Positions 35,068-43,818 of a stretch of 64,000 nucleotides of DNA are shown piece after piece (positions within the stretch are counted from its first letter, which is position 1; the number at the start of each line of letters is the position of its first letter). The position numbers and the translations under genes were made by a program. The DNA is taken from assembly GCF_009183365.2 (NCBI RefSeq), contig NZ_CP068230.1:2571001-2635000 (forward strand), written 5' to 3'. The notes under the pieces are model-generated. The model saw only the letters and a list, made by a program, of their open reading frames with translations. It did not search any database and was not told where the DNA came from. The stretch is from Shewanella algae. Lineage in GTDB: Bacteria > Pseudomonadota > Gammaproteobacteria > Enterobacterales > Shewanellaceae.

Positions 35068-36141
35068 TTACTTCAATCCCAGTTGCTGGCGACCAGTTTG
35101 ATTGAGATAAGGCGCCACGTCACTCAAAGGTAAAAAGAATTCATTTTCGCAGCCGTTACCGCGAGGATATTCCCAGAATCTGAGCCCATCCAGCCCATCC
35201 TGGGTTTCCAGAGTTAAGTGGTAATAGCCCTTTGCACCATATTCTGTACTACCACAATCGAACTCGGGATCTTCCTCTTGTTCACCAGTTGGGAACCATT
35301 TGGCCTGCAGCCCAGATGGCAACTGATGTGTCTGCTTATCGGGGTCAGTATCGTAAAACCATTGCCAAGGGTGAAAACGCTCACCTGTATTAAGATCAAA
35401 ATTGGTATAGTTAATCGATATTCCGCTGGCGCCATGCCCTGCGGCCCAACGGTAGAATCTGACACTGAGCCAGGTGTCGTTAGCAAAACTCAGCTCTACA
35501 CCGGTTTCGTCGCTGAAAGCTGTGCCCATGCGCCCGAGAAAGTCTCTGCGAGTTTCGTAATAGAGTTCAAGCAACTCAACGCTGGTAAGGCGTTGTTTAA
35601 GCCAATGATTGATTTTATTCAGCCCGGCTTGCGCGCCCCGAAGTTCAAGCCCCATCTCACCACCGTAGGTAAGCTCACGAAATTCCAAGGCGTTGTTGAA
35701 ACTTTGCCAGGCACCGCGCTTTATTTGGGGCCGGGTTTCCAAGGCCTGATTATAGGCTTCGCTGCTGCAGTCTGTTGCGCCATCGGCGGCAGTGACTCGG
35801 CTGAGGCTGATAGGTAAGGTTTTATCCCTTTGCGCCAGATACCAAGTGCCCTGTAACTGATCATCTTGAAGAGAGAGTCGCCAACGACCGCTGTCATCTT
35901 GCTCCTGGAAATGGTTGTCTTTGAATTCCAGGCTGATAGGCGTCAAGTATTTCAAATAATAATAGCTACCTGAATCGCCATATTCGTTAATGCAGGCGCG
36001 GATCTGCGTCTTTCCCAAAGTGCCCTGCCATACACCGGCCATAAGCCTGCTTTCTTGCTTGGTCATGCCATCTTGACTGGCATAGGCGCAGGTGCTGGCC
36101 ATTAACAACGCAGAAGCATAAACAAAGGTTTTGACTGCCAT
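35068..36141 (-). CDS. Hypothetical secreted protein
   Basis: About 357 residues from the ATG at 36141, which has AAGGAAACAGGG upstream; a longer open frame to 36291 has neither ribosome site nor secretory N-terminus. Signal peptide KTFVYASALLMASTCAYAS. The mature protein begins with a domain that looks lipocalin-like in spacing (MAGVWQGTLGKTQIRACINEYG, given in part), followed by a second half resembling exported DUF3298-type proteins (GISINYTNFDLNTGERF; FFLPLSDVAPYL). Two cysteines in each half could form disulfides. Separate from the DUF4198 cluster by about 190 bases that hold a hairpin. Function unknown. Confidence 0.7.
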   Translation of the reverse strand: MAVKTFVYASALLMASTCAYASQDGMTKQESRLMAGVWQGTLGKTQIRACINEYGDSGSYYYLKYLTPISLEFKDNHFQEQDDSGRWRLSLQDDQLQGTWYLAQRDKTLPISLSRVTAADGATDCSSEAYNQALETRPQIKRGAWQSFNNALEFRELTYGGEMGLELRGAQAGLNKINHWLKQRLTSVELLELYYETRRDFLGRMGTAFSDETGVELSFANDTWLSVRFYRWAAGHGASGISINYTNFDLNTGERFHPWQWFYDTDPDKQTHQLPSGLQAKWFPTGEQEEDPEFDCGSTEYGAKGYYHLTLETQDGLDGLRFWEYPRGNGCENEFFLPLSDVAPYLNQTGRQQLGLK

Positions 36142-36280
36142 CCCTGTTTCCTTATCCTGATGATCGAAAGCTGGCAGCCTAGGGGATGATTCGAAGAAAA
36201 GCAATGGCTTGCACCTGGCATTCAAGCAAAATGCGAACCTGGGCAAGCTGCGCACGCTTGGGCTTAACTCCCCATGCTGA

Positions 36281-36317
36281 CAGGCACTCACAAGGTGATA
36301 GGCCTTGAAAGTGCCTG
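36281..36317 (-). repeat. Stem-loop after the DUF4198 gene
   Basis: CAGGCACT and AGTGCCTG form an outer stem, and CAAGG and CCTTG an inner one, separated by a two-base bulge on each side. It lies 17 bases beyond the DUF4198 stop on the minus strand. No T-tract, so a stabiliser or weak terminator. Confidence 0.5.
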
Positions 36318-36333
36318 CTTCGGACTATTTAGG

Positions 36334-37158
36334 TTATTGCAGACCGGCCTCGAAAGTGAGGAAAATTTCACTGACTGTCTTATCCGCAAGACGAGTGTCG
36401 GCGTTAGGTTGCTCGAATGATGCATGCAACATATAGCGGCCGGCGCTCGGCAGTTCAAAACTCACCTTGCCTTCTTTGTCTGAGGTCAGCGTCAATTCCT
36501 GTTTCTGGTTACGGTAAAGCGTGCCTTCTTTCACAATCGCAACTTCCACACCGGCAATCACCTTACCCTGGAAATAGAATTGCAGCTCAGTGGGTTCCTG
36601 CTCGACGATGTCAGCCGGATGGGTCAAGGGTTTGAGTTCCAGATATTCCCCTTTTACTTCAAAAGCCTTGTCACTTGGCTTGTTGAGGGTGACATAGGAC
36701 TCGACTCGTGAGAAATACAGCGCCCCTTCGAGATCGTACGCCCCTTTGGGCATCATCGCCTTGGTGGTTTGCTTGTCAGTACGGCTACGGACGCTGTCTT
36801 GCTGGCCCTTGAGCTTATAGCGCGACATATATCTTGGCTGGGTCTCTTTCTCGAATCTGTAGGTACCGTCTTCGGTCAGGCGATAGTCAAACACAGACTT
36901 ACGGCTGCCGCGGTAGCTCGAGGATGGTCGCTCCTTGGTGCCGGACGGCGTGATGATTTGCACATCTTCAGATCCAAAAGGTTTATCAAACAGGAAGACT
37001 TCGTTACTGGCGCTGACATCTGAAGTGATCCACACACCTTTGCCGGGATCGGCAGAGACATTGAACTGGCTGGGCAGTATAAATCTGTCATGGGCCTGCG
37101 CCGTTTGTGCCAACAGACAGGCCCCCAGGGCCAACAAGAGTTTGCTTGTTTTCATCAT
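36334..37158 (-). CDS. DUF4198 periplasmic protein
   Basis: A 274-residue protein with signal peptide (LLLALGACLLAQTAQA) and the typical mature start HDRFILPSQF. The N-terminal half is beta-sandwich-like, and the C-terminal half resembles a CarboxypepD/CbiK-type beta domain (VIAGVEVAIVKEGTLYR; SDKEGKVSFELPSAGRYML). DUF4198 proteins often accompany nickel, cobalt or iron uptake. Here it is the last gene of the PepSY-DUF2271-DUF4198 group, three bases after DUF2271. A periplasmic metal-handling role is an inference from family context. Confidence 0.82.
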   Translation of the reverse strand: MMKTSKLLLALGACLLAQTAQAHDRFILPSQFNVSADPGKGVWITSDVSASNEVFLFDKPFGSEDVQIITPSGTKERPSSSYRGSRKSVFDYRLTEDGTYRFEKETQPRYMSRYKLKGQQDSVRSRTDKQTTKAMMPKGAYDLEGALYFSRVESYVTLNKPSDKAFEVKGEYLELKPLTHPADIVEQEPTELQFYFQGKVIAGVEVAIVKEGTLYRNQKQELTLTSDKEGKVSFELPSAGRYMLHASFEQPNADTRLADKTVSEIFLTFEAGLQ

Positions 37159-37161
37159 CTT

Positions 37162-37695
37162 TTACTCCACTAGGTATTGAAGGCTAATCGTGCCGGTTTC
37201 TATGGTGGGCGCTATTTCAGCTTTGAAAGGCTTGCCGTCGAGCTGAAATTTGTGTCGTACCAAATCCCGGCCACCGTGCTCACGTACCACCTCCACCAGC
37301 AAGGTATATTTACCGTTGGCAACCTGGCCCCCTTGGTCATCTTTGAGGTCCCAGCTGATGGGATACTTGCCCGCAGGCCGTGTTGCCGACGCAATGGCAT
37401 CGACAAAGTTCATGTCATCCCGCCCGGCCTTGCGCCACCAGCGACGAATGTCTTTCAGCCACTTGTACCCCTCGCCTTCCTGCATAACCCAAAGGCTCAA
37501 AGTTCGCACGCTCTGCCCTTTGGCATCTTCCACCCACACGGCTGTGTAAGGCCTGTGGTATTGGCCCGTGGTGATTTCCGGCAGTGTCAGATTAATCTCC
37601 AGCGAATCGGCTTGGGCCTGCCCCAGGGTTAAGCTGCTACTCAGTAATACCGCCAAGGACAGAGACAATCTGGTTTTCAAAGGTTTGCCACTCAT
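37162..37695 (-). CDS. DUF2271 periplasmic protein with a flavinylation-like motif
   Basis: About 177 residues from the ATG at 37695 (GGAGAA upstream; a GTG at 37710 is the longer alternative). Signal peptide LSLAVLLSSSLTLGQAQA. The conserved family block WWRKAGRDDMNFVDAIASAT (residues about 86-105) ends in D-A-I-A-S-A-T (99-105). That resembles the ApbE target consensus D-x-x-(S/T)-(G/S)-A-T, with Thr105 the candidate FMN site. An Ig-like C-terminal half follows (GKYPISWDLKDDQGG). It is flanked by PepSY and DUF4198 genes, a grouping reported in connection with flavinylation and metal uptake. The only ApbE in this window is 23 kb away. Confidence 0.85.
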   Translation of the reverse strand: MSGKPLKTRLSLSLAVLLSSSLTLGQAQADSLEINLTLPEITTGQYHRPYTAVWVEDAKGQSVRTLSLWVMQEGEGYKWLKDIRRWWRKAGRDDMNFVDAIASATRPAGKYPISWDLKDDQGGQVANGKYTLLVEVVREHGGRDLVRHKFQLDGKPFKAEIAPTIETGTISLQYLVE

Positions 37696-37765
37696 ACATT
37701 CTCCATTCACAACACACCAAAGGTAGGGGGTACTAGTTCATGCTTTGCCGTCTGTCACTTTGAAC

Positions 37766-38362
37766 TCAGGGAACAAACAGCAGATAGATAAGGGCACAGG
37801 CACTGCTGACACCGACCATGGCCAGTAAGGATTTTTTCAATCTACGGCTCTGAGGCAACAGCAGGAAAGCACCGGTCAGGGAAAACAGGATGATGAGAAT
37901 TGAACAAAGATCCAGCAGCCAGACCCACAGGGTGCCGCTGTTACGCCCCTTATGCAGATCATTGAGTACTGCGATAAGACCATAATCTATCTGCTCGACA
38001 TAGGCTTTCCCGTCCAGCAGATCCAGGGTAATGCTCTGATAGCGCCCCGGCCCCTTGTGCACCAGCGCCACTTCATCTTCACTGAACTCGGCACTGTGAC
38101 CATCCACTCCCCAGTGGCTACTGAGCCAATGCGCAGTGGCTTCGCGCCAATCCGGGTCTTCACTATTCACCGGCAACAAAAATCCCGGCAGGGCTTCTTC
38201 CGATGCCAGGCTTTCTCCGCCCTGGCGGATAAACCAGTCCGGATGATTGAGAGTAATACCGGTAAAGGCAAAGAACAGCATCAACAGCAGCAGTGCCATG
38301 GAAACATAGATATGAACGACGCGGGCGAAATGGAGCGATGACTTGCTGACTCTGAACTTCAA
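37766..38362 (-). CDS. PepSY-associated membrane protein
   Basis: A 198-residue inner-membrane protein. The first helix follows a histidine (SSLHFARVVHIYVSMALLLL), a periplasmic part of about 100 residues contains the PepSY-like segment (GRYQSITLDLLDGKAYVEQID), and two C-terminal helices follow (LWVWLLDLCSILIILFSLTG; LAMVGVSSACALIYLLFV). Histidines in and beside helices (HIYV; NDLHKGRNSG) could ligate haem as in other PepSY-TM reductases. First gene of the leftward cluster behind a Fur-like box at 38430-38444. It probably passes electrons through the inner membrane to the flavin of DUF2271; that is inference. Confidence 0.8.
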   Translation of the reverse strand: MKFRVSKSSLHFARVVHIYVSMALLLLMLFFAFTGITLNHPDWFIRQGGESLASEEALPGFLLPVNSEDPDWREATAHWLSSHWGVDGHSAEFSEDEVALVHKGPGRYQSITLDLLDGKAYVEQIDYGLIAVLNDLHKGRNSGTLWVWLLDLCSILIILFSLTGAFLLLPQSRRLKKSLLAMVGVSSACALIYLLFVP

Positions 38363-38429
38363 TTAAGGTTCCCACATAGCACAGGCCGCCAGTGGGCTGC
38401 CTGTTAATTGACTGTTATTGGCCAATACT

Positions 38430-38444
38430 AAATAACAATCATTC
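38430..38444. promoter_or_regulatory. Fur-like box before the PepSY-DUF2271-DUF4198 cluster
   Basis: AAATAACAATCATTC resembles the core of the Fur consensus (AATGATAATCATT) with the right half intact. It lies about 70 bases upstream of the PepSY gene. The match is partial. Confidence 0.45.
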
Positions 38445-38464
38445 TTGCCTTAATGCTATTTACC

Positions 38465-40333
38465 TTATTTACACTCGCCGGCCGTTGCCCAGTCGACATA
38501 GCAAACCCGTGCCTCTCCCAAGTCACTGAGGAAGTTGAGCCAGTATATTTGATGATCGGCCAACTTATCGCCCGGGCCTTTGACTTCAAGCCAACTGATG
38601 CGCCCTTCGGCGTCAAATAACACAAGATCCGGATGGCCACTGCGGTAATGCTTGAGATCGCCAAGCATACGTTCAAATACCTGAGCGAGCCTGGCGCCGG
38701 AAAGTGCCGTCAGCGTCAGTTCCAGCGCCTGTTGCGGCAGGTTTTCCCAGTAAACCCAATCATTTGCCAGTCCTTGCTTTTGCTGAAAATGGCGCCAAAT
38801 AACAGCGCCGTGCTCCCGAGCGATTTCATCAAGACGCGCCGTGATGGCCTCTTGACGCCGACTAACAAACTCCTCGGTGAACATATCCCGTGGGCTGCGC
38901 TGAAATGGATTATCGAATACCGCCTTAACGGGGGCAAAAATAATGTCCCAAAAGGCGAGTCCAAAGAGGCCACAAAGCAAGGCATTCTCGAGAAAAAACG
39001 CCCGGTAACCGAGCGCTTCAAAGTGCGCAGCGACACGCATTTCAACTCGTTCACCATTGGGAGTGAGTTGCAGAGCTATCGCTGGCAGCGCACCCAGTCT
39101 ACCCGGTACATTTTCTTTCAGCGCTTGCAGTCTTAACATCAAAGAATCAAGCGCCAAGGAATCAGGCGCTTCACTATGGCCTGATGGTGAGGCAAACTTG
39201 CTGTCTTTGCCATTTGGCAATTTTTTAAGCAGGCGTTTGCCAATACGTTCTATGATTTGCCACTGACTCTCATTACCGGCAAGGTCGCAAAGGTGCAGCA
39301 GCGCATGAGTCAGAGCCCGCCACTGAGCCTGTTTTTCCAGGCAGCGGCACAGGCGTTCCCTTGCTAGCCAATGTTCGCACTGCGAATAGACACTGATGGC
39401 AAGAGTAGTTTGCCCTTGCCTTTCGGCTTCGCGGCCTATCAGAGTCAGTAGTTTTTGCCGGCGCCGTTCGAGTAAGGGGTTAGCCTCGGGCATCGCTGAA
39501 ATGGCATTAAGCTGTTCAAGCAGCAATGGAATATCCAGCGGCTGTTTGGCTAGTATCGCCTCTTCTATCTGCTGACTCATATGGCCAAATGCCAACGCGG
39601 CGTTAAGCTGCTCTGGGCTGTCATAGGCGCGGTGGGCCTTGTCCAGCACAGTGACTTCAAAGCGCTGCAAGCCCAGATCGCTGAGCACAAACTGGCTCAG
39701 ATCCTGATAACGGTTGCTAAAATAGAGCAGCAATAGGCCATCGAGAAGCCGCTGGCATTTAAGCTCAATCCATTCTATGCCCAGCTCAGAGTTCAGTTCG
39801 CCAATCAATAACTGTGAGTCTTGGGGCCCGAGCGCCAGCAAGGTACGTTTCAGCGTCTCCTTTGAGGCACCATTTATGCTTTTACCTAGATGCTGCGCAA
39901 TATCGACCAGCCCCCCAAGACTATTCTCGCCCTCCGAGGCTCGACTCTGTTGCAGTTTGAGAAGCGCCCGGCGCAGCTCTGTGAGGGTAACCCCTTTGAG
40001 CCAGGTTTCAGTATTTGGCAATGATGAAGTGCTAATGAGCTCCGCTTGCTCAAGCCCCTTTATCGCTGGCTCCAGGCCCCCTATTTCCGGGTAGTTAAGC
40101 TTATCGGTGCGAAACCACTCGCCCTTGCGGGACAAGAGACGCACCAGCAACATCCGCGAAGGCTTGGTGCAGGCAAGGTACGCCGCGCGTAACCTGGCAA
40201 GCTCGCTTGGCAAAATATCCAGATAGCGGCGGCTACCCTCCAGCAAGAGTTCAAAATTGCTCAGGTAATAATCGCTTGCAAGTTCAAGAGTGGCCGGTTT
40301 CACTAAGGTTTTTGCCGCTAAGGTTTCTGCCAT
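38465..40333 (-). CDS. VRR-NUC structure-specific nuclease (bacterial FAN1-like)
   Basis: A 622-residue protein. The C-terminal VRR-NUC domain (about 515-620) carries the PD-(D/E)xK catalytic pattern: RSGHPDLVLFD and then WLEVKGPGDKL. A helix-turn-helix-rich N-terminal region and TPR-like middle (SVYSQCEHWLARERLCRC) match the SAP-less bacterial FAN1 architecture. FAN1 removes nucleotides from 5' flaps and can unhook interstrand crosslinks. The start overlaps the stop of the upstream EAL gene (TAATG), so the two are probably co-translated although unrelated in function. A DNA-repair role is inferred from the family. Confidence 0.88.
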   Translation of the reverse strand: MAETLAAKTLVKPATLELASDYYLSNFELLLEGSRRYLDILPSELARLRAAYLACTKPSRMLLVRLLSRKGEWFRTDKLNYPEIGGLEPAIKGLEQAELISTSSLPNTETWLKGVTLTELRRALLKLQQSRASEGENSLGGLVDIAQHLGKSINGASKETLKRTLLALGPQDSQLLIGELNSELGIEWIELKCQRLLDGLLLLYFSNRYQDLSQFVLSDLGLQRFEVTVLDKAHRAYDSPEQLNAALAFGHMSQQIEEAILAKQPLDIPLLLEQLNAISAMPEANPLLERRRQKLLTLIGREAERQGQTTLAISVYSQCEHWLARERLCRCLEKQAQWRALTHALLHLCDLAGNESQWQIIERIGKRLLKKLPNGKDSKFASPSGHSEAPDSLALDSLMLRLQALKENVPGRLGALPAIALQLTPNGERVEMRVAAHFEALGYRAFFLENALLCGLFGLAFWDIIFAPVKAVFDNPFQRSPRDMFTEEFVSRRQEAITARLDEIAREHGAVIWRHFQQKQGLANDWVYWENLPQQALELTLTALSGARLAQVFERMLGDLKHYRSGHPDLVLFDAEGRISWLEVKGPGDKLADHQIYWLNFLSDLGEARVCYVDWATAGECK

Positions 40334-41841
40334 TAGGGAACTTCGTCTGATTTCACGGTTTTCAGTTCTTCAACCGGCATGGGGCGGGCGAAATAGTATC
40401 CCTGCAGCAGGAATATACCGCGCTTTTTGAGGTACTCCACCTGCTCCGCCGTCTCCACGCCTTCGACTATCATCTCAAGCTCTGACTCCATACCAAAGGC
40501 GATAATGGCATCCAGCACACCACGCTTGAGATCATTGGTGCCTATGGTATCGGTAAACATCTTATCTATCTTGATGCTGTCGATCCCCAAGGCTTGAATA
40601 TACTTAAAGCCGCCATATCCGGTGCCGAAGTCATCAATTTTAAAGCTGTATCCCCTCTCTGTCAGCTTGGCGATTTCCTGCTTGGCGGCGTCAATGTCTG
40701 CAATGGGCAAGCGTTCGGTGATCTCAAATTTAAGTCTGTCCGGCTCCGGCCAATTATGCTGTTGCAGCACACGACTGACATGAGCCTGCTCCAGATGTTC
40801 TGCCACCAGGTTGATACTTACCCAAGTGCCGCTCTCAAGCTCCGGCAGTTGTTGCAGTACCTGCTGCAGCAAAGATTCGGTAATGGGAATGATCAGGCCA
40901 CAGGCTTCGGCATGCTCTACAAAGGCGGCCGGGGGGATAAACTCCTTGCCCTTCTTCCAGCGCACCAGGACTTCATAACCGACAATTTTGCCCTGATTAA
41001 TATCGACTATGGGTTGATAGAAAGGGATAAACTCCTGCCGGGCAATTCCCCTTTGGAGCATACTCTTGAGCGAACTGTGGTAACTCAGATAAAGCCAATA
41101 AGCCCCGGCCAGCAGCACTCCGAGCAAAATGCTCAAGGGTAAACCGTAAACCAAGATCTTTTCTCTGGCGTAATCATCGAGTTTCTTTCCAAACCAGAGT
41201 TTTTGCTCCACCTGATGCTGCGTGTCCATCACACTGAGAAAATGCACATGGGATTCTTTGGGTACCGAGGGATTGCCGCGCTCAAATACCAGCCCTTCGG
41301 AGCCTGGAGCATGATGCAGAAACTCTATGTAAAAACAATCGCGGCAGGGAAGATTGATAATTTCACGGATCCAACTGCTGTCCAAAATCCAGTAAGCGGT
41401 ATTGCCATTACTTCTGAAATAAACCAAGAGTTCCTGCTCGGTGTCATGCATGGCACCTGTAGTGGTTAGGCCAAAGCCCTGCCCTATGGGGGTGTCACTG
41501 GGAAGATCCGGCAATAGTAAATCCGAGCCAAGCGAACTGCAGCCCATGCCGGTTTTGGTTTTTATCCCCATCACCCGAAAATAGCGATTATAGTTTTCAG
41601 GTGCCCGCAATAATTTTGCGTCTTGCGGGCCACAATCAAAATGAAACTCAGGTACTTGATGGAGAATAATGTCATTGATGGAACGCTGTCTCTGGCTAAG
41701 ATACTCTTCCATGAGTTTGAACTGATTTTTGACTATTACTGAGGTCACTGGCCTTAGCAATAACTCCGATGACAACAGCAAGAGAACAACAGGTAACAGC
41801 AACAGCAGCAAAACCCGTTTGTTCTCGGATACAGCCTTCAT
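40333..41841 (-). CDS. CSS-motif EAL cyclic-di-GMP phosphodiesterase
   Basis: A 502-residue inner-membrane enzyme. A first helix (about 10-30), a periplasmic CSS domain with the naming motif GMGCSSLG and a second conserved cysteine pair, then a helix (about 225-250) leading to a cytosolic EAL domain. Catalytic residues are complete: YEVLVRW, NLVAEHLE, FEITERLP, KIDDFGTGYGGF, IKIDKMF, VEGVET and LLQGYYFARP. Hydrolysis of c-di-GMP to pGpG is therefore expected. Enzymes of this type are controlled by the disulfide state of the periplasmic cysteines and proteolysis. AAGGA precedes the ATG. Confidence 0.92.
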   Translation of the reverse strand: MKAVSENKRVLLLLLLPVVLLLLSSELLLRPVTSVIVKNQFKLMEEYLSQRQRSINDIILHQVPEFHFDCGPQDAKLLRAPENYNRYFRVMGIKTKTGMGCSSLGSDLLLPDLPSDTPIGQGFGLTTTGAMHDTEQELLVYFRSNGNTAYWILDSSWIREIINLPCRDCFYIEFLHHAPGSEGLVFERGNPSVPKESHVHFLSVMDTQHQVEQKLWFGKKLDDYAREKILVYGLPLSILLGVLLAGAYWLYLSYHSSLKSMLQRGIARQEFIPFYQPIVDINQGKIVGYEVLVRWKKGKEFIPPAAFVEHAEACGLIIPITESLLQQVLQQLPELESGTWVSINLVAEHLEQAHVSRVLQQHNWPEPDRLKFEITERLPIADIDAAKQEIAKLTERGYSFKIDDFGTGYGGFKYIQALGIDSIKIDKMFTDTIGTNDLKRGVLDAIIAFGMESELEMIVEGVETAEQVEYLKKRGIFLLQGYYFARPMPVEELKTVKSDEVP

Positions 41842-42116
41842 GATTATCGTCCTTGTAGAATGTCACTTCCCTTATACCCAGCCAGAGCGCCAGATACAAT
41901 GACGCAGGCAGCAAATACCCTACTGTGCGGCAAAACCCTTTGCAGTCTGAGCAGGGGAAACGGCCTGGGGCAATTTAGGTAAGCCACTGAAATTTATTGA
42001 TTGACTCTTGTCTCTATCTCAACCTTTGGTTAATTTGGACGCCTTTGGATTTGGCATGCCTTTGTGCGCCAAGCCGAAAATTTCAGCGACTAAGACTTTA
42101 TTATTCGGAGCAGAAA

Positions 42117-42590
42117 ATGAATGAAAATGTCATTCAGGCAATCCTGGTGTTTGCCGCATTTGTGGTGGTCAGCCTGATTATCGACCGTTTCCTGAAACAA
42201 GTGGCCGCCCGCTTTGACTCGGCGGCAAGCGAATCGTTTCGCTTGATCTCCAACTCCCAGCGCGTGGTACTGATATTTATTGGTGCCGTCTTGGCTTTAT
42301 CCAAGTTGGGCTTTGATGTTGGCGCCCTGGTTGCCGGACTCGGACTCACTGGTTTCGCGCTGGGTTTTGCCCTCAAAGACGCCATATCCAACCTGATTGC
42401 CGGCATTATGATAGTGCTCTATAAACCAATAAAGCTGGGCAATAAAATCGATATTACCGGCTCCAAGGGGACAGTGGTGGATCTCAACCTGCGTTATATC
42501 ACAGTGAAGGACGAAGGCATGACGCATCTGGTGCCCAACTCTTTGTTCCTCAACAATAAAGTTTCCATTATTGATGAGGATAAGCAATGA
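42117..42590 (+). CDS. Short MscS-family mechanosensitive channel
   Basis: A 157-residue protein, much shorter than E. coli MscS (286). Two hydrophobic helices (about 5-21 and 45-61) precede the pore helix VGALVAGLGLTGFALGFALK, with the family glycine/alanine pattern, and a beta-domain follows (KLGNKIDITGSKGTVVDLNL; VPNSLFLNNKV). The C-terminal alpha/beta cage is absent. I use the ATG at 42117 with CGGAG upstream; an in-frame start at 41997 adds a stretch without a ribosome site. The stop overlaps the next gene by four bases. Confidence 0.85.
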   Translation: MNENVIQAILVFAAFVVVSLIIDRFLKQVAARFDSAASESFRLISNSQRVVLIFIGAVLALSKLGFDVGALVAGLGLTGFALGFALKDAISNLIAGIMIVLYKPIKLGNKIDITGSKGTVVDLNLRYITVKDEGMTHLVPNSLFLNNKVSIIDEDKQ

Positions 42591-43179
42591 CGGCGCAGCT
42601 TTGGGATAAGGTTGCCAACCAGGTCAATTTCAATCTGGAAATCGATGTGCAGCGCTTCTGCCACTTGGTGAAACCCGATGCCAGAATACTGGACTTTGGA
42701 TGCGGTTATGGCCGGATAGCCAAGCAGCTGAAACAGTTAGGCTATCCTGAGGTGCTGGGGGCTGATCCCTCAGCCGCTTGATAAAGCGCGGCCTCAGTCT
42801 GTACCCGGACATCAATTTAATTCAGTTGCCACAACTGCCATTGCCTTTTGCCGATGAAACATTCGATGTGGTGCTGAGCTGCGCCGTTTTAACCTGCATG
42901 CCATCTGAAATGGCGCAAAAAGCCGCCATATTGGAGCTTAAACGCGTGCTTAAGCCTGGAGGCTTGTTCCACCTGAGTGAGTTTTGCGCCCCCATGGCGA
43001 AACGTTTCACCTCAGGGCTGGGTACTCCTATGTGTTACCACACGCCCATGCAGTTGCAGGAGCTGCTGGAAGACTTTGTCGACCTGAAAGATAACGTCAC
43101 GGCCTGTAGAACTTTGGCCGGCGATCCGGCTCAGTGCTATCAAGCCTTTGTCAGAAAACCGCAGCAGGCTTTAGCTTAA
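42587..43179 (+). pseudogene. Class I SAM-dependent methyltransferase broken by a one-base frameshift
   Basis: Two partial frames together make one methyltransferase. The first (42587-42781) ends LDFGCGYGRIAKQL (SAM-binding motif I) and LGADPSAA, then stops at TGA. The second (from about 42778) continues in another frame with IKRGLSLYPDINLIQLPQLP, FDVVLSCAVLTCMPS (motif II region) and LKRVLKPGGLFHLSEF (motif III). Joining them near GCCGCTTGATAAAG needs one inserted base, so one nucleotide was lost around 42775. Without it neither half has a complete SAM fold. It overlaps the MscS gene start to stop. A sequencing error is the alternative to a true pseudogene. Confidence 0.75.
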
Positions 43180-43454
43180 TTACGATAAATCGTCTGGATC
43201 AGATGAAAACCAAACTGGGTTTTGACCGGGCCATGCACTTCCAGCACCGGCTTTTTGAACACCACTTGATCGAACGCCTTGACCATCTGCCCTGGGCCAA
43301 ACTCCCCGAGATCGCCGCCGCGTTTTTTTGAAGGACACTGAGAGTATTGTTTCGCCAGCTTGCCAAAATCTTCCCCTTTGGCGATACGGGCCTTGAGTTT
43401 TTCCGCCTCTTCACGGGTTTTAACCAAAATGTGTCTGGCGCAAGCTCTGGCCAT
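43176..43454 (-). CDS. ppiC: Parvulin-type peptidyl-prolyl isomerase
   Basis: A 92-residue single-domain cytosolic parvulin. Conserved pieces are ARHILVKTREEAEKL, GEDFGKLAKQYSQCPS, RGGDLGEFGPGQMVKAFD and TQFGFHLIQT. The length matches E. coli PpiC (93). No signal peptide. Its end overlaps the end of the broken methyltransferase gene by four bases, convergent. Confidence 0.96.
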   Translation of the reverse strand: MARACARHILVKTREEAEKLKARIAKGEDFGKLAKQYSQCPSKKRGGDLGEFGPGQMVKAFDQVVFKKPVLEVHGPVKTQFGFHLIQTIYRN

Positions 43455-43818
43455 GGGGTGTTTCTCCTGGGTCTATAGGGGTAAATTCGCGGCCGGTATT
43501 TTAGCAAACAATCTGTGTTTTATCTGCAATCACTCTCTCTAATCCCCCTCTTTCATCACTCTCACTAATGAGATGGTCATGGCGCCGATGCAGGCTTTAT
43601 CATCAAACTTGATAATTGAATCGCCCACTATATCTTCAGCTAATGATGGGCTGTCCGCTGGGTAAATACCGCCTTGCATCTTGGGGAGCCCCCATAAAGA
43701 CGATAGAATGTTTCGCCGGGCGCTCACCTAAAAATCAGAGGCCCGGCTTTTAAATTCGTAGTGATTTAATGGCAAGCTTTCAGATGGCGGCCAGTCTCAC
43801 CCGCATTAAGGAATATCT
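43455..43818. other. Intergenic region, no gene supported
   Basis: About 360 bases between ppiC and the YjbQ gene. A leftward frame at 43539-43727 starts at GTG without a spaced ribosome site and has no family resemblance. Confidence 0.45.

Noticed and set aside
42770..42790. Programmed frameshift in the methyltransferase
   Set aside because: No slippery heptamer or downstream structure evident; a simple one-base loss is more likely.
43539..43727. Leftward 62-residue frame next to ppiC
   Set aside because: GTG start without a spaced ribosome site, and no family pattern.
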